In this document: positions 1 to 7,928 of the stretch, piece by piece
Layout: every line of letters begins with the position of its first letter
How positions within the stretch are numbered: position 1 is the stretch's first letter
From: a virus
DNA length: 21,541 nucleotides
Direction: 5' to 3' (one strand)
Virus record (IMG/VR): IMGVR_UViG_3300021368_002252
Location: 1-21,541 of that record
The notes under the pieces: generated by a model
Database searches by the model: none
Told to the model about the DNA's origin: nothing
What the model saw: the letters and a program-made list of their open reading frames with translations, nothing else
Position numbers and translations under genes: made by a program

Positions 1-1004
1 CTAACGGTAGCGCTATCTATTAAATCTATAGCTGACTGAAAATACCCACTTTGAGTTACTATGTCTGCCGCATTTTGATCTATCAGTGCGCCACTTGCGA
101 ACGGCAGGGCGGCAGTTGTTTGCACAGATCCGTCAGAAAATCTAACTGCGTTAAACCTACCGCTTGGCGCTATCACGTTTCCAACAGTTTCAAAATCACC
201 ATATTGATCCAAACTGGCTTTTTGGTCTGTCGCCACACTCCAAGTTTGAAGATCAGAAGCATGACCAGCGCTAGACTCAACCGCAAAAACCGTATAAGCT
301 ACAGAGCCATTCTTTGCTGTGGTAGTTTGGTCTGAGTTAAGATCCAAGTTTTGGATTGCTATTTCACCACCATTTTTACGTATATCTATAATATTTTTAA
401 GCTGGTGGTTTACTTGTAGGCCCTGAGCGTCTTCATCTCCTATGCTCAATATAGAATTAGCATTTCCTCTTAATTCAATAAACCCGTCTTTAGCAGAAAC
501 ATATGCATAGTAAGGGGCTACTATTTGAGACGTGCTTGTTTTGAGGCCGATTTTCCAAGTTGGGTCTGTACCCTCTTCCAAAAAGAAGGATGTGACCCTG
601 TTTGTGTAATCTGTAGAGTATGCCTGCCAATAATCACCGTCGTCTGATCTTTTAAATGCAAACGGGGTTGGGAAAACTACGGCATCGTCAGCATCTTTAT
701 AAACAAGTCTGTCTGCTGGAACAACCGAGAATACAATTCCTATACCATCAATATTTATTTTATTGTCGCTATTGGAGCTTTGAAATATGGTATCTCGGCT
801 AAGGGTGTTTGTACTAGCGGTATAAGTACCAATACCAATCTCAAATTGGCTGTCATTTTGTATACAATAATAGGTTACATTGCCGTCACCAATAGCTTCA
901 GCAAAAGTTTGGAAACCACCAAATGTAGCGCCACTAAGGGAAATATTGCCAGTTCCCGTAGTAGTTGTTGTTTCTTTTACTCTATCTGCTATTATTAAAG
1001 CCAT
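1..1004 (-). CDS. Tail fibre-like virion protein, partial (3' end beyond window)
   Basis: This frame is open from an ATG at 1004 to the left window edge (334 codons) with no stop, so the C-terminus is missing. The N-terminus reads MALIIADRVKETTTTTGTGN, followed by GGFQTF, GDGNVTYY, IGIGTYT and TLSRDT. That pattern is a common N-terminal domain of phage tail fibre and other virion proteins, thought to attach to the particle. The middle (about residues 100-300) is beta-rich and low in cysteine, and a segment near residues 305-315 (FSDGSVQTTAAL) is typical of fibre shafts. It is the last gene of the minus-strand surface block and has its own GTGTATAAT-type promoter box 39 bases upstream. Its ribosome site is weak (GGAA). 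Tail fibre is inferred from the N-terminal pattern; the receptor-binding tip is not visible. Confidence 0.8.
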   Translation of the reverse strand, partial: MALIIADRVKETTTTTGTGNISLSGATFGGFQTFAEAIGDGNVTYYCIQNDSQFEIGIGTYTASTNTLSRDTIFQSSNSDNKINIDGIGIVFSVVPADRLVYKDADDAVVFPTPFAFKRSDDGDYWQAYSTDYTNRVTSFFLEEGTDPTWKIGLKTSTSQIVAPYYAYVSAKDGFIELRGNANSILSIGDEDAQGLQVNHQLKNIIDIRKNGGEIAIQNLDLNSDQTTTAKNGSVAYTVFAVESSAGHASDLQTWSVATDQKASLDQYGDFETVGNVIAPSGRFNAVRFSDGSVQTTAALPFASGALIDQNAADIVTQSGYFQSAIDLIDSATV

Positions 1005-1043
1005 ATTATGTTCCGTTATTGGTAATAATAAATTGTCTTATAA

Positions 1044-1054
1044 ATTATACACTA
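1044..1054 (-). promoter_or_regulatory. Putative phage late promoter box (copy 1)
   Basis: Read on the minus strand this is TAGTGTATAAT, 39 bases before the start codon of the fibre gene at 1004. The same box occurs in four other minus-strand gaps of this window. No -35-like hexamer is shared among the copies. An AT-rich inverted repeat (AGATT-AAA-AATCT) lies just upstream at about 1064-1076 and could be a weak terminator of the preceding gene. Confidence 0.6.
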
Positions 1055-1090
1055 ATTACCTTAGATTTTTAATCTATTAATTAATCAGGG

Positions 1091-3460
1091 TTAAAGGGGG
1101 TCAGGGGTGGGGTCGCCAGGATCGTCACCGTCACCGTCGCCATCTGGTTCTTCAGGGTCAGGTTCCTCAGTGCAATCACTACATGGAGGGCAATCGTCAG
1201 AAGTGCAACATGGCGCAAGAAGAGAAGTTATGAAACAACGGGGGTCAAACGCTCCTCCAATTCCATCGCAAAATTCCTCGGTAACATCTTGGTAGAATAT
1301 TCCAAACCCACAGCAGTCGGATGCGCAATCACGGCAGCACCCAAGTTCAGGAGCAGGGGTTGTAGTTGTAGTTGTGGTGTTAACGTCTGGGTCTGGGCAA
1401 TCTAAGCAGCTATTAAAGATGTCTCCAATTCCACCTCCCGGCTTATTGCTACCTTTTACGTAACTTTTGCAACTTTGTCCTGGGATCGCGCTGTTGGTAG
1501 CGCATCCAGCAGAATCGGTTTCCGTGCAGCTTATTAAGCTACTGTCGGCGTCACTGTAGCAACAGCAGATGATAACTGGAGCTTCAGTGGTTGTTGTGGT
1601 AGTTGGGGCGCCCGTAGTCGTTGTTGTGGTGGGGGCTTGAGTTGTAGTTGTGGTTGGAGTTGCGGTTGTAGTTGTTGTTGGAGTGGCGGTTGTAGTTGTA
1701 GTACACGGGCCAGAGTCATCGCACGACTTACACGTAAAAAACGTAGCATCATCACAAGTGCCAGGGCCTTTAATTGGGGTCAAACCCATATTTTGGAGAT
1801 CTGAGGCATAAGCGTCTGCTTGAGCTTTATTAGGGAAGTCAACACAACTTTTTGTTTCCTGTGTTTTTTCGGGACAACCAGCACAAGGTAATGGCTCATG
1901 GCAAACGGTTACAAAAAATGGCTCTTCAGGTGGATCAGTGGTTGAAGTTGTTGTTGTTGGACCTTCAGTGGTAGTAGTGGTTGTGCCGCACTCAGGGTTG
2001 AATGTTACAGTATAATCAAAACAGGACCGAGGAGGGCTTGGTCTGCAACAAGGAACATAAGCATCGGCGCACTGACCGATTTGTGGCTCTCCACCATTAG
2101 CCGAATTCCATTCGTTGGCAATTTGGGCGATAGAGGGGCAATTACATTCACAATTACTGTTGGAGGGAAAACCTCTTCGCCTCCACTTTCGGTGTCCTGG
2201 CGGTTCGTCGGCTGAGTTGCTTTCTATGTAATCATACCTGCAATGAATGACACTTGGACTATCAGGAGGGCATGGGTCTTGCGTTGTAGTTGTGGTTACT
2301 GGTGGAGGTGGTGGATCACAATTAAATCCCGGCATCGAAAAACGACACCCAGGATAATTATCACTAAAGAAACCTTGACTACATTGTGGAAAATTTTGAT
2401 CAGAGGTTGGAGTGCTTGTTTCAAAAAACAATGGGCTTTCACCTGTAAGCTCAAAGTATCCATAGCTTGAACTAGATGTACCTACATTCGCAAAATTATG
2501 TAAAGAAAAACAAGTGCCGACTGGAAAAGAACTAACGTCAAATTCGTATTCCGCACTCATTGATTTAGTAAGACTTGCACAACAAGCCATTGGTAAATCA
2601 CCATAACAGTGGGCTGAACTGTCATTAAAAAATGAATGTATGTGTGCAACTCCTTCATAGACAGTGCCATTACCCCCTCTTCCAACAGCGTCTGCTGGGT
2701 CTTCGCACACAGAATTAAATTTATTGATGTGTTCAGACGCGCTTGTAAATGGTCCTACATATTTTGCTGGAACCATTTGATTATTTGCCACAAGAACAGA
2801 AGTTAAAAAAGCAGTATCACCATATCTTTGAAATGTACCTATTTTTAAATGAAATTTATCAACTTTTGTGGTAGTTGATCCTACAACAGTGTTTTTAAAT
2901 TTTATTGTTGCACATCCATATTTACTTCCTCGACGTTTATCGCAAAGTCCAATATAATCTATGTCTGTAGGAGTATCACCTTCTATGTATGGAAATTGAT
3001 TGTTAACAAATTCAAGTCTTGCATTAGAACCAGCGGTGTCAATCGGCCCTATGGGAACAATTCCAGACAACCAACCGTGAGTTCCAGTGCCTTTGTAATC
3101 GCGAAGATGATGACCTCGCTTAAAATGCGAAGTAAAATTAGGGATACGCTCTAAATCAAGAGGTTTTTCTGGCGAATAAGACCCACTGGCAAAAACATTG
3201 GAGTTGCCTTTAGCGGGGCCGTTTTTCGATAAGAAAAATGATTCACATGGAGAAGATTCAAAATCATCGTCACACTTTCCGCAGTAACTACCAGGAAAAT
3301 CACTACACGACCCCGGCATGTGGATACCACTTACGCCAGAACACTGAACTGATGTAAGAGATTCTGTACAAACAGGATCTCCAGAGTCGTCGCAATAAAT
3401 GCAAACAAACCCAGAAGGTAAATTAAAATCACAACAGTTACAGTTTCTAGGTTTACCCAT
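1091..3460 (-). CDS. Cys-rich, Thr/Pro-linker (mucin-like) virion surface protein
   Basis: This 789-aa protein is not a family I recognise. About 59 cysteines are spread through it, often as CC, CxC or CxxC. Runs of threonine with proline separate the Cys-rich blocks: near residues 387-392, 490-505, 585-628 (the longest, PTTTTTATP-type units) and 693-700. The C-terminus is acidic and Pro/Gly-rich (EEPDPEEPDGDGDGDD). The first 380 residues look like an ordinary folded domain with fewer cysteines; the rest resembles beads on a flexible string. No signal peptide or membrane helix is seen. It starts one base after the stop of the glycosyltransferase gene, with GGAAG as ribosome site, so the two are probably co-translated. 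A fibre or adhesin displayed on the particle is inferred from location between two fibre genes. The Thr tracts would suit O-glycosylation by the neighbouring enzyme. Confidence 0.75.
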   Translation of the reverse strand: MGKPRNCNCCDFNLPSGFVCIYCDDSGDPVCTESLTSVQCSGVSGIHMPGSCSDFPGSYCGKCDDDFESSPCESFFLSKNGPAKGNSNVFASGSYSPEKPLDLERIPNFTSHFKRGHHLRDYKGTGTHGWLSGIVPIGPIDTAGSNARLEFVNNQFPYIEGDTPTDIDYIGLCDKRRGSKYGCATIKFKNTVVGSTTTKVDKFHLKIGTFQRYGDTAFLTSVLVANNQMVPAKYVGPFTSASEHINKFNSVCEDPADAVGRGGNGTVYEGVAHIHSFFNDSSAHCYGDLPMACCASLTKSMSAEYEFDVSSFPVGTCFSLHNFANVGTSSSSYGYFELTGESPLFFETSTPTSDQNFPQCSQGFFSDNYPGCRFSMPGFNCDPPPPPVTTTTTQDPCPPDSPSVIHCRYDYIESNSADEPPGHRKWRRRGFPSNSNCECNCPSIAQIANEWNSANGGEPQIGQCADAYVPCCRPSPPRSCFDYTVTFNPECGTTTTTTEGPTTTTSTTDPPEEPFFVTVCHEPLPCAGCPEKTQETKSCVDFPNKAQADAYASDLQNMGLTPIKGPGTCDDATFFTCKSCDDSGPCTTTTTATPTTTTTATPTTTTTQAPTTTTTTGAPTTTTTTEAPVIICCCYSDADSSLISCTETDSAGCATNSAIPGQSCKSYVKGSNKPGGGIGDIFNSCLDCPDPDVNTTTTTTTPAPELGCCRDCASDCCGFGIFYQDVTEEFCDGIGGAFDPRCFITSLLAPCCTSDDCPPCSDCTEEPDPEEPDGDGDGDDPGDPTPDPL

Positions 3461-3461
3461 T

Positions 3462-4511
3462 TTAGCTTCCGTATATTGACCTTGCCTCTGCTAGAAACTC
3501 ATTAAATTTATTTTCATCGAATTTAGCATTTTCTACAAATTCTTTGTGAACAGGGTGTAAATCCATATTCAATTCAGTAAACTCTAGTATGTAATTTCTA
3601 ACTTTGTTATCTATTGTTAATTCATATTTAACGCCGTCTGGTCTAGCAAATCTGTGCAACCATTTTAAAAATGGTAAGCATAGAGCTTTCCTCCCAGCTT
3701 TTCTGTACTTTTCATGAATGTAACACTCTTCTCCACCAAAACCTCTACAGTGTTCGTTAAATCCAAGCCAAGATCTTTTAGCGGTAAAAAACAGACCAAG
3801 ACCTTGTGCAAAAATTTCAAACTCGTTTTCATCTTGATCAAAACCAAGTCTTGTGAATCCAAGCTTTTCAAGTATACCTTCATGACCTGAAAAAGCTAGT
3901 TCTTGCGGAAAAATAGTGTAGCAATGGTCACAATACTGAATTTGGTTCTGATTTTTTAAATCTACTATTTTACAATTATTATTATCATTAATAACGCTAA
4001 AGTTTTTCTGTTTGCATTTGCAAGCCCAAGCGTTGCCCCACCTTCCCCACATTTGACCTCCCCACTCATCATTAAAGTGTGTAGAGATCATTCTTAAATT
4101 ATCATAGACAAGTGGACCTTGATACAAGTGCATTGTATTTGGGTATTTATCTATAAACTGAAACAATTTTTCTAGGGTTTGTACAACTGGGCAAAGTAGA
4201 ACGTGACAATCCATAACAAGAACAAAATCTGTTTTTGCTTCTTCAATGATTTTGTTTCTAGTGGCAGATGTTCCTTGAGAATCTGGAAAATCTATAACTC
4301 TAAATTTTCCACCAAGTCCTGTTCCGCCCTGTAAGTTTTTAACAGCTTGCGCGTGTTCGTTATCTTTTGCGTTTTCAATAACTACAAATTCAAGTCTATC
4401 TAATAAGTCCTCTCTTTTGTTAAATCGTAATTCTTTAATAATATCCTGAATACTAAAGTAGGCACCATGAAAGTCCGAGTGGTGCGCCATTCCTATCGTT
4501 ATTTTCCTCAT
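3462..4511 (-). CDS. GT-A fold glycosyltransferase with a DxH motif
   Basis: This 349-aa protein looks like a nucleotide-sugar glycosyltransferase of the GT2/GT27-like GT-A superfamily. The N-terminal half has the usual arrangement: a beta strand (FVVIENAKD, residues 42-50), TSATRNKIIEEAKTDF (81-96), then VLVMDCHV (97-104) where the metal-binding DxD normally sits. Here it is D101-C102-H103, as in polypeptide GalNAc-transferases, which use DxH. A later GFGGEECYIHEKYRKAG (257-273) resembles the acceptor/catalytic GGE motif of the same superfamily. Cysteine pairs C164/C166 and C194/C197 suggest a small metal-binding insert. It lies between the Thr/Pro-tailed fibre (23 bases upstream) and the Thr/Pro-linker protein (1 base downstream), so modifying those tracts is a plausible job. 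This is inference; it could also act on host sugars. Ribosome site GAGG. Confidence 0.75.
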   Translation of the reverse strand: MRKITIGMAHHSDFHGAYFSIQDIIKELRFNKREDLLDRLEFVVIENAKDNEHAQAVKNLQGGTGLGGKFRVIDFPDSQGTSATRNKIIEEAKTDFVLVMDCHVLLCPVVQTLEKLFQFIDKYPNTMHLYQGPLVYDNLRMISTHFNDEWGGQMWGRWGNAWACKCKQKNFSVINDNNNCKIVDLKNQNQIQYCDHCYTIFPQELAFSGHEGILEKLGFTRLGFDQDENEFEIFAQGLGLFFTAKRSWLGFNEHCRGFGGEECYIHEKYRKAGRKALCLPFLKWLHRFARPDGVKYELTIDNKVRNYILEFTELNMDLHPVHKEFVENAKFDENKFNEFLAEARSIYGS

Positions 4512-4534
4512 TAATTTTCCTCATATTTTAATTC

Positions 4535-5806
4535 TTATGGAGGTGCAGTCGTAAACCCTCCCCCTCCAGGATCAGCAGTGGTCGTAGTCGTTGGAGCAGT
4601 AGTTGTTGTTGTCGTCGGAGCGGTAGTTGTTGTAGTCGTCGGAGCGGTAGTTGTTGTAGTCGTTGGAAGAGGTGTAGAAGCGCAACTGGTCCATATAGGG
4701 CGCCATTCACCGTTTTGTTTTGCGAACTGAGAGTAAGTACCACTTGCTACTTCCAAATTCGTATCTCTATTAATTGCATAGTACGTATCTCCATCTTCAC
4801 AAACACCTCCACAAGTTCTTTTTTCTACAAATAAACCAGAAGTTGGACTGCAAAAATCAGTTGGTGCAGTTAAGTCTTCTATAAAAAACCCTTCAGCAAA
4901 CCTTATCCCAGAACCAGACCCGCAAATGGTTTCGCCATTTACTGTTAAGTCTCCATAAACTTGAACATCTCTAAAAAAACCGTCCCATCTGAGATCAGGC
5001 GATCCAAGATCAAGCCCGTCGTAACATGGTATAATACGCGATGTTGATTTAATAGTATCAGACGTTGTGAACTGTAGCTGACCGTTTACAGATCTCCAAG
5101 CCCTATTGTCGTTACCAAGGTCAAAAGTTCTAGTTACAGTTGGAGAAGCATCTCCAGAAACTTGAAGTGTTCCATAGTTGTGCAATTCATTAGTGCCAAC
5201 AGCAAGTTTTAGTTCTTGTAAGTCACCACGAAGAAGCGGTGTGCCAGAACCATCAAGGCAGCAAGACCCAGAAGCTTCAGGGTGTGCGCCAAGATAAAAT
5301 TGATAGCTGTCTGACGCCCCTACGTAATAGCCAGCGCCATGACCAATAGCTATATTAAAATCGCCGTCTCTGAGATTGTAAAGAGTTTTCAAACCAACCC
5401 CTACGTTTCCATCTCCCTCGACAGAGCCAACTATGGATGAAAATCCGACAGCTGTGTTGTAATTGCCGTCTAGATTACAGCTAAGAGAGTACGCTCCAAG
5501 TGCAGTATTTTGGTCTCCATATACATTGCCTTGCATAGAGGCATACCCAATAGCAGTATTGTCTGCACCAGATTCGTAAGTTAGGTCTAGACCGTCAAGG
5601 GATAGTTCACCAACCCTTGTTTGGCGTAGGTGTGCTGATTCTATATTTAATGCTTTTACACTGTGTAACTCAAGGAACCTATGAGTAGAGTCTACAGCGT
5701 TTGTAAAAACATCTCTAATATCTTTAGGAGATATTTGTTCTGTGCTGTTGTCTGGTAAGAAAGTATTTAAAGATAGTATAAAATCATTTTCTGAGTACTC
5801 AGCCAT
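4535..5806 (-). CDS. Fibre protein with 17-residue beta-roll repeats and Thr/Pro C-terminal tail
   Basis: This 423-aa protein has three parts. Residues 1-80 include SPKDIRDVFTNAVDSTHRF, an N-terminal module resembling phage fibre or neck-attachment segments. Residues 83-155 hold five copies of an N-x-A-x-G repeat (NTAIG, NTALG, NTAVG, NVGVG, NIAIG) starting at 83, 100, 117, 134 and 151, exactly 17 residues apart. This resembles left-handed beta-roll repeats of trimeric YadA-type heads. After a beta-rich region (about 190-360) with GDLTVNGETICG, a typical fibre shaft phrase, comes NGEWRPIW (366-373) and then a tail of about 40 residues made of APTTTTTT units. It is co-oriented with, and 9 bases after, the 155-aa structural gene. 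A trimeric head or tail fibre is likely; the mucin-like tail is unusual. Ribosome site AAGGTAGGG. Confidence 0.8.
   Translation of the reverse strand: MAEYSENDFILSLNTFLPDNSTEQISPKDIRDVFTNAVDSTHRFLELHSVKALNIESAHLRQTRVGELSLDGLDLTYESGADNTAIGYASMQGNVYGDQNTALGAYSLSCNLDGNYNTAVGFSSIVGSVEGDGNVGVGLKTLYNLRDGDFNIAIGHGAGYYVGASDSYQFYLGAHPEASGSCCLDGSGTPLLRGDLQELKLAVGTNELHNYGTLQVSGDASPTVTRTFDLGNDNRAWRSVNGQLQFTTSDTIKSTSRIIPCYDGLDLGSPDLRWDGFFRDVQVYGDLTVNGETICGSGSGIRFAEGFFIEDLTAPTDFCSPTSGLFVEKRTCGGVCEDGDTYYAINRDTNLEVASGTYSQFAKQNGEWRPIWTSCASTPLPTTTTTTAPTTTTTTAPTTTTTTAPTTTTTADPGGGGFTTAPP
4593..4664 (-). repeat. 24-base tandem repeat encoding APTTTTTT units
   Basis: Three 24-base units (4593-4616, 4617-4640, 4641-4664) differ by only a few bases, and a degenerate fourth copy with a three-base insertion precedes them at about 4569-4592. 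Each encodes eight residues, one Ala-Pro followed by six Thr. Such arrays can gain or lose units by slippage without shifting frame, so fibre tail length may vary among relatives. Confidence 0.85.
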
Positions 5807-5815
5807 AACCCTACC

Positions 5816-6283
5816 TTAATTAAATTTAATTTTAAGATTTGTTACATCAAACTTTACGGCATCGCCTTTATAGACAATTCTTGGGTTGGCTAGCTCTGAG
5901 TGCATTAGAAGGTTTCCAGATCCATATTGAGAGTCGTCGGTAATAGCTATACCTGAAACAAAACCCCAATCTATAAGAGCTTTTTCAAAAACTATAGATC
6001 CAGAATTTTTAATTAAACCACTTCCATAATCATGATCTTGCTGTTCGTAAATCCAAGTTGTATTACCAGCAGTTGAGGGATCTCCAAGGCTTATTCTAGC
6101 GTATCCAGTCCCGCTACCATTGATTCCACTTGGAAGCTCAGGAATTGTTTCGCCAGTGTGAGCATCTATTGGCACACCACTACAGAGCGCAATGGCTATT
6201 TCGCTAGGTTTTATAAAAACCTCGCCTTTAAATATGTGATGTAATAAACCAGACTCTAGATAGTCCGACAAAGCAGTACTCAT
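5816..6283 (-). CDS. Small phage virion structural protein (head/tail-fibre associated)
   Basis: This 155-aa protein matches a widespread phage pattern: MSTALSDYLESGLLHHIFKG, then a strand IAIALCSGVP, GTGYARISL (about 59-67), a segment ending GSIVFEKALIDWGFVSGIAI (93-112) and a C-terminal strand NLLMHSELANPRIVYKGDAV. Members are generally annotated as virion or tail-fibre-associated proteins, and I know of no proven biochemical role. It is the first gene after the capsid terminator and has its own promoter box 38 bases upstream plus a strong AATAGGAG ribosome site. It therefore starts the surface-protein operon with the 423-aa fibre 9 bases downstream. It could be a head-decoration or fibre-base protein. 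Confidence 0.65.
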   Translation of the reverse strand: MSTALSDYLESGLLHHIFKGEVFIKPSEIAIALCSGVPIDAHTGETIPELPSGINGSGTGYARISLGDPSTAGNTTWIYEQQDHDYGSGLIKNSGSIVFEKALIDWGFVSGIAITDDSQYGSGNLLMHSELANPRIVYKGDAVKFDVTNLKIKFN

Positions 6284-6321
6284 TATAGACTCCTATTCCT
6301 AAAAATATAGACATTTATTGT

Positions 6322-6332
6322 ATTATACACTA
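6322..6332 (-). promoter_or_regulatory. Putative phage late promoter box (copy 2)
   Basis: The minus strand reads TAGTGTATAAT, 38 bases before the start codon at 6283. It sits directly after the terminator behind the capsid gene, so transcription of the surface block can restart here independently. There is no room for a normal -35 box because the upstream bases are the terminator stem and T-run. Confidence 0.65.
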
Positions 6333-6365
6333 AAAAAGGGTTCCCCCCGAAAAAGAAGGAACCCT
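6332..6365 (-). terminator. Rho-independent terminator after the capsid gene
   Basis: On the minus strand, GGGTTCC (6364-6358) pairs perfectly with GGAACCC (6344-6338), with one more pair at 6365/6337, around a 13-base loop. A run of six T follows (6337-6332). It lies 29 bases past the major capsid stop codon and would end the head operon, probably to keep capsid transcripts abundant and separate from the fibre operon. Confidence 0.9.
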
Positions 6366-6393
6366 CTATAAAATTTACATTTTAGCTTCTAAC

Positions 6394-7401
6394 TTAGAAT
6401 GAACCCAAGAGGATTCTTCTGTTGTCAAGAACGCCAAAGCCGAGTTCAGCGAACCCGTAGTAGCCTGCTCTCTGCTGTCTGTGAAGAGTAGGATCTTCAA
6501 AGACTTGAACGGCTTGCTTCATTGGCATAACAAAGCTGTCGTTAGCACCTTGGTCAAGACCAACAACCAACTCAGCGTCACTACCTTGAACTGCACCACC
6601 AAGGGAGCCAGTGAAGAAGTCTTGATACTCTTGACCTTCTCCAAGCTCATCTAGATCGTGAAGAGTTACACCAAAGACGTTGGTGATAGGAGCGCCATCG
6701 CCACCAGCGTTGTAGATGGCAGTTCTGGTTGCGTCAGAAATCTGATCAAATCCCCAGTTGCGAACATCTTCAAGAGCTTCTGGTGAAACATAGAGGTCGG
6801 TCAAGCGACCGCGATTAGCAGAACCAGTGTTACCACCAGCGTTACGACGCATGACAGTTTGCATCAAGCTGACAAGTCTCTTGGAGAACATTCCAGCGGT
6901 TGCGTCACCATCATAAACCAAAATGTTGCGGTCAACACCAGCTGCAAGAAGGGTGTGCCAACCATCGTCATTCATCTTCTTGACGAAACCAGCTTCCAAA
7001 ACTTGCATAGCGCGACCAACGATGTCCCAACGAGCTTCGCGAGCAAAACGAAGCAAGTAGTCAATACTGCTTGTGATGCTGTAGGTTGGGATCATGACGT
7101 AATCGCCTTCGACTGATCTCTCAGGAACGCGACCATGACCAGGATTGGTGTAAGCGACGTGTTCGCCTTCAAGTCCTGGGCTAATGAGATCCAAAGGATA
7201 CTCAGTGCTTCCGCCTGGCTCGACTTGGATGGTCTCGAAAATGTTTCCGAGAATGTTGCCAACCAAAACGCCCTTACGGAGAGGAAGTTCAAGAGCTTTT
7301 GCAAACTCTCTTTGCGCAGCAAACGCTACGTTTTGATCATTGTCACCTGAACGGCGAAGCAATGTAATGAATTCTTCACTTGGTCTTTCTTTATATGACA
7401 T
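6394..7401 (-). CDS. Major capsid protein (HK97 fold)
   Basis: This 335-aa protein has the size, order and sequence style of phage major capsid proteins. A helical N-terminus (about 1-45) is followed by GNILGNIFETIQVEPGGSTE (50-69). Then come VMIPTYSITSSIDYLLRFAREARWDI (101-126), a spine-helix-like FVKKMNDDGW (138-147), LTDLYVSPEAL and a C-terminal beta-rich P/A-domain segment ending GFGVLDNRRILLGSF. It follows the protease/scaffold and decoration genes, the standard head order. A strong AAAGGAG ribosome site and more GC-rich, uniform codons than the neighbouring fibre genes fit very high expression. There is no long cleavable N-terminal delta domain like that of HK97; the scaffold is a separate product here. 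It ends at the terminator 29 bases downstream. Confidence 0.9.
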   Translation of the reverse strand: MSYKERPSEEFITLLRRSGDNDQNVAFAAQREFAKALELPLRKGVLVGNILGNIFETIQVEPGGSTEYPLDLISPGLEGEHVAYTNPGHGRVPERSVEGDYVMIPTYSITSSIDYLLRFAREARWDIVGRAMQVLEAGFVKKMNDDGWHTLLAAGVDRNILVYDGDATAGMFSKRLVSLMQTVMRRNAGGNTGSANRGRLTDLYVSPEALEDVRNWGFDQISDATRTAIYNAGGDGAPITNVFGVTLHDLDELGEGQEYQDFFTGSLGGAVQGSDAELVVGLDQGANDSFVMPMKQAVQVFEDPTLHRQQRAGYYGFAELGFGVLDNRRILLGSF

Positions 7402-7427
7402 TGTATTTATCTCCTTTAAGGTGTTAA

Positions 7428-7907
7428 TTAGGATACGATTCCAGGAAGGTTGACGTAGAGTTTAGCGTAGCCGTCTGCGTCTTTTTGGGACATCCAACGA
7501 CCAACGGCCAAGCTTCCAGAGCTACCTGGGGCTGCATTAGTCAAATCGCCAGCTTCAGAAGCTGAAACGTAAGCGATATCACCAGCAACTGGGTCAATAC
7601 TGGTTTCGATCATGTTGGTTACAACCCAACCGCGAGTCAAAACAGTAACCTTACCACCTTTTTGAACTTCGTCCTTGTATTGGTTAAGGTGAGTTCTGGT
7701 CAAGTCCTTGTTGACAACATCGTTAAGAAGGATTCCAACTGGTACACCAGCTGTTGCGTACTTAACTTTGTTTCCGCCTTGATCCATAGCTGCGCCAGAA
7801 GCAACAGCGGCATCAAGAACGACAGCGCCACCACGGGTGGCAGTACCTTCATTGTAGAAGAAACTGATGTCAGTTGATTCTTCATATCTATCTGCTTTAA
7901 GAGCCAT
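7428..7907 (-). CDS. Capsid decoration (cement) protein candidate
   Basis: This 159-aa protein lies between the scaffold gene and the capsid gene, the classical place for a head decoration protein. Its sequence is rich in small residues and beta strands: RGGAVVLDAAV (25-35), VPVGILLNDVV, KVTVLTRGWVVTN, DIAYVSASEAGDLTN and a C-terminal VGRWMSQKDADGYAKLYVNL. The AGD-AY...G.lt...vGr...dadGya.v pattern resembles phage cement proteins that bind capsid surfaces. Its ATAGGAG ribosome site is strong, and codon use resembles the capsid gene, implying stoichiometric amounts. Start codon chosen because the ribosome site ends 7 bases before it. Function is inferred from position and pattern. Confidence 0.7.
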   Translation of the reverse strand: MALKADRYEESTDISFFYNEGTATRGGAVVLDAAVASGAAMDQGGNKVKYATAGVPVGILLNDVVNKDLTRTHLNQYKDEVQKGGKVTVLTRGWVVTNMIETSIDPVAGDIAYVSASEAGDLTNAAPGSSGSLAVGRWMSQKDADGYAKLYVNLPGIVS

Positions 7908-7928
7908 AGTTTTAATCTCCTATTTTAA

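Noticed and set aside
1534-1755. Gln/Pro-rich minus-strand frame
   Set aside because: It is an out-of-frame reading of the ACN threonine repeats of the 789-aa protein.
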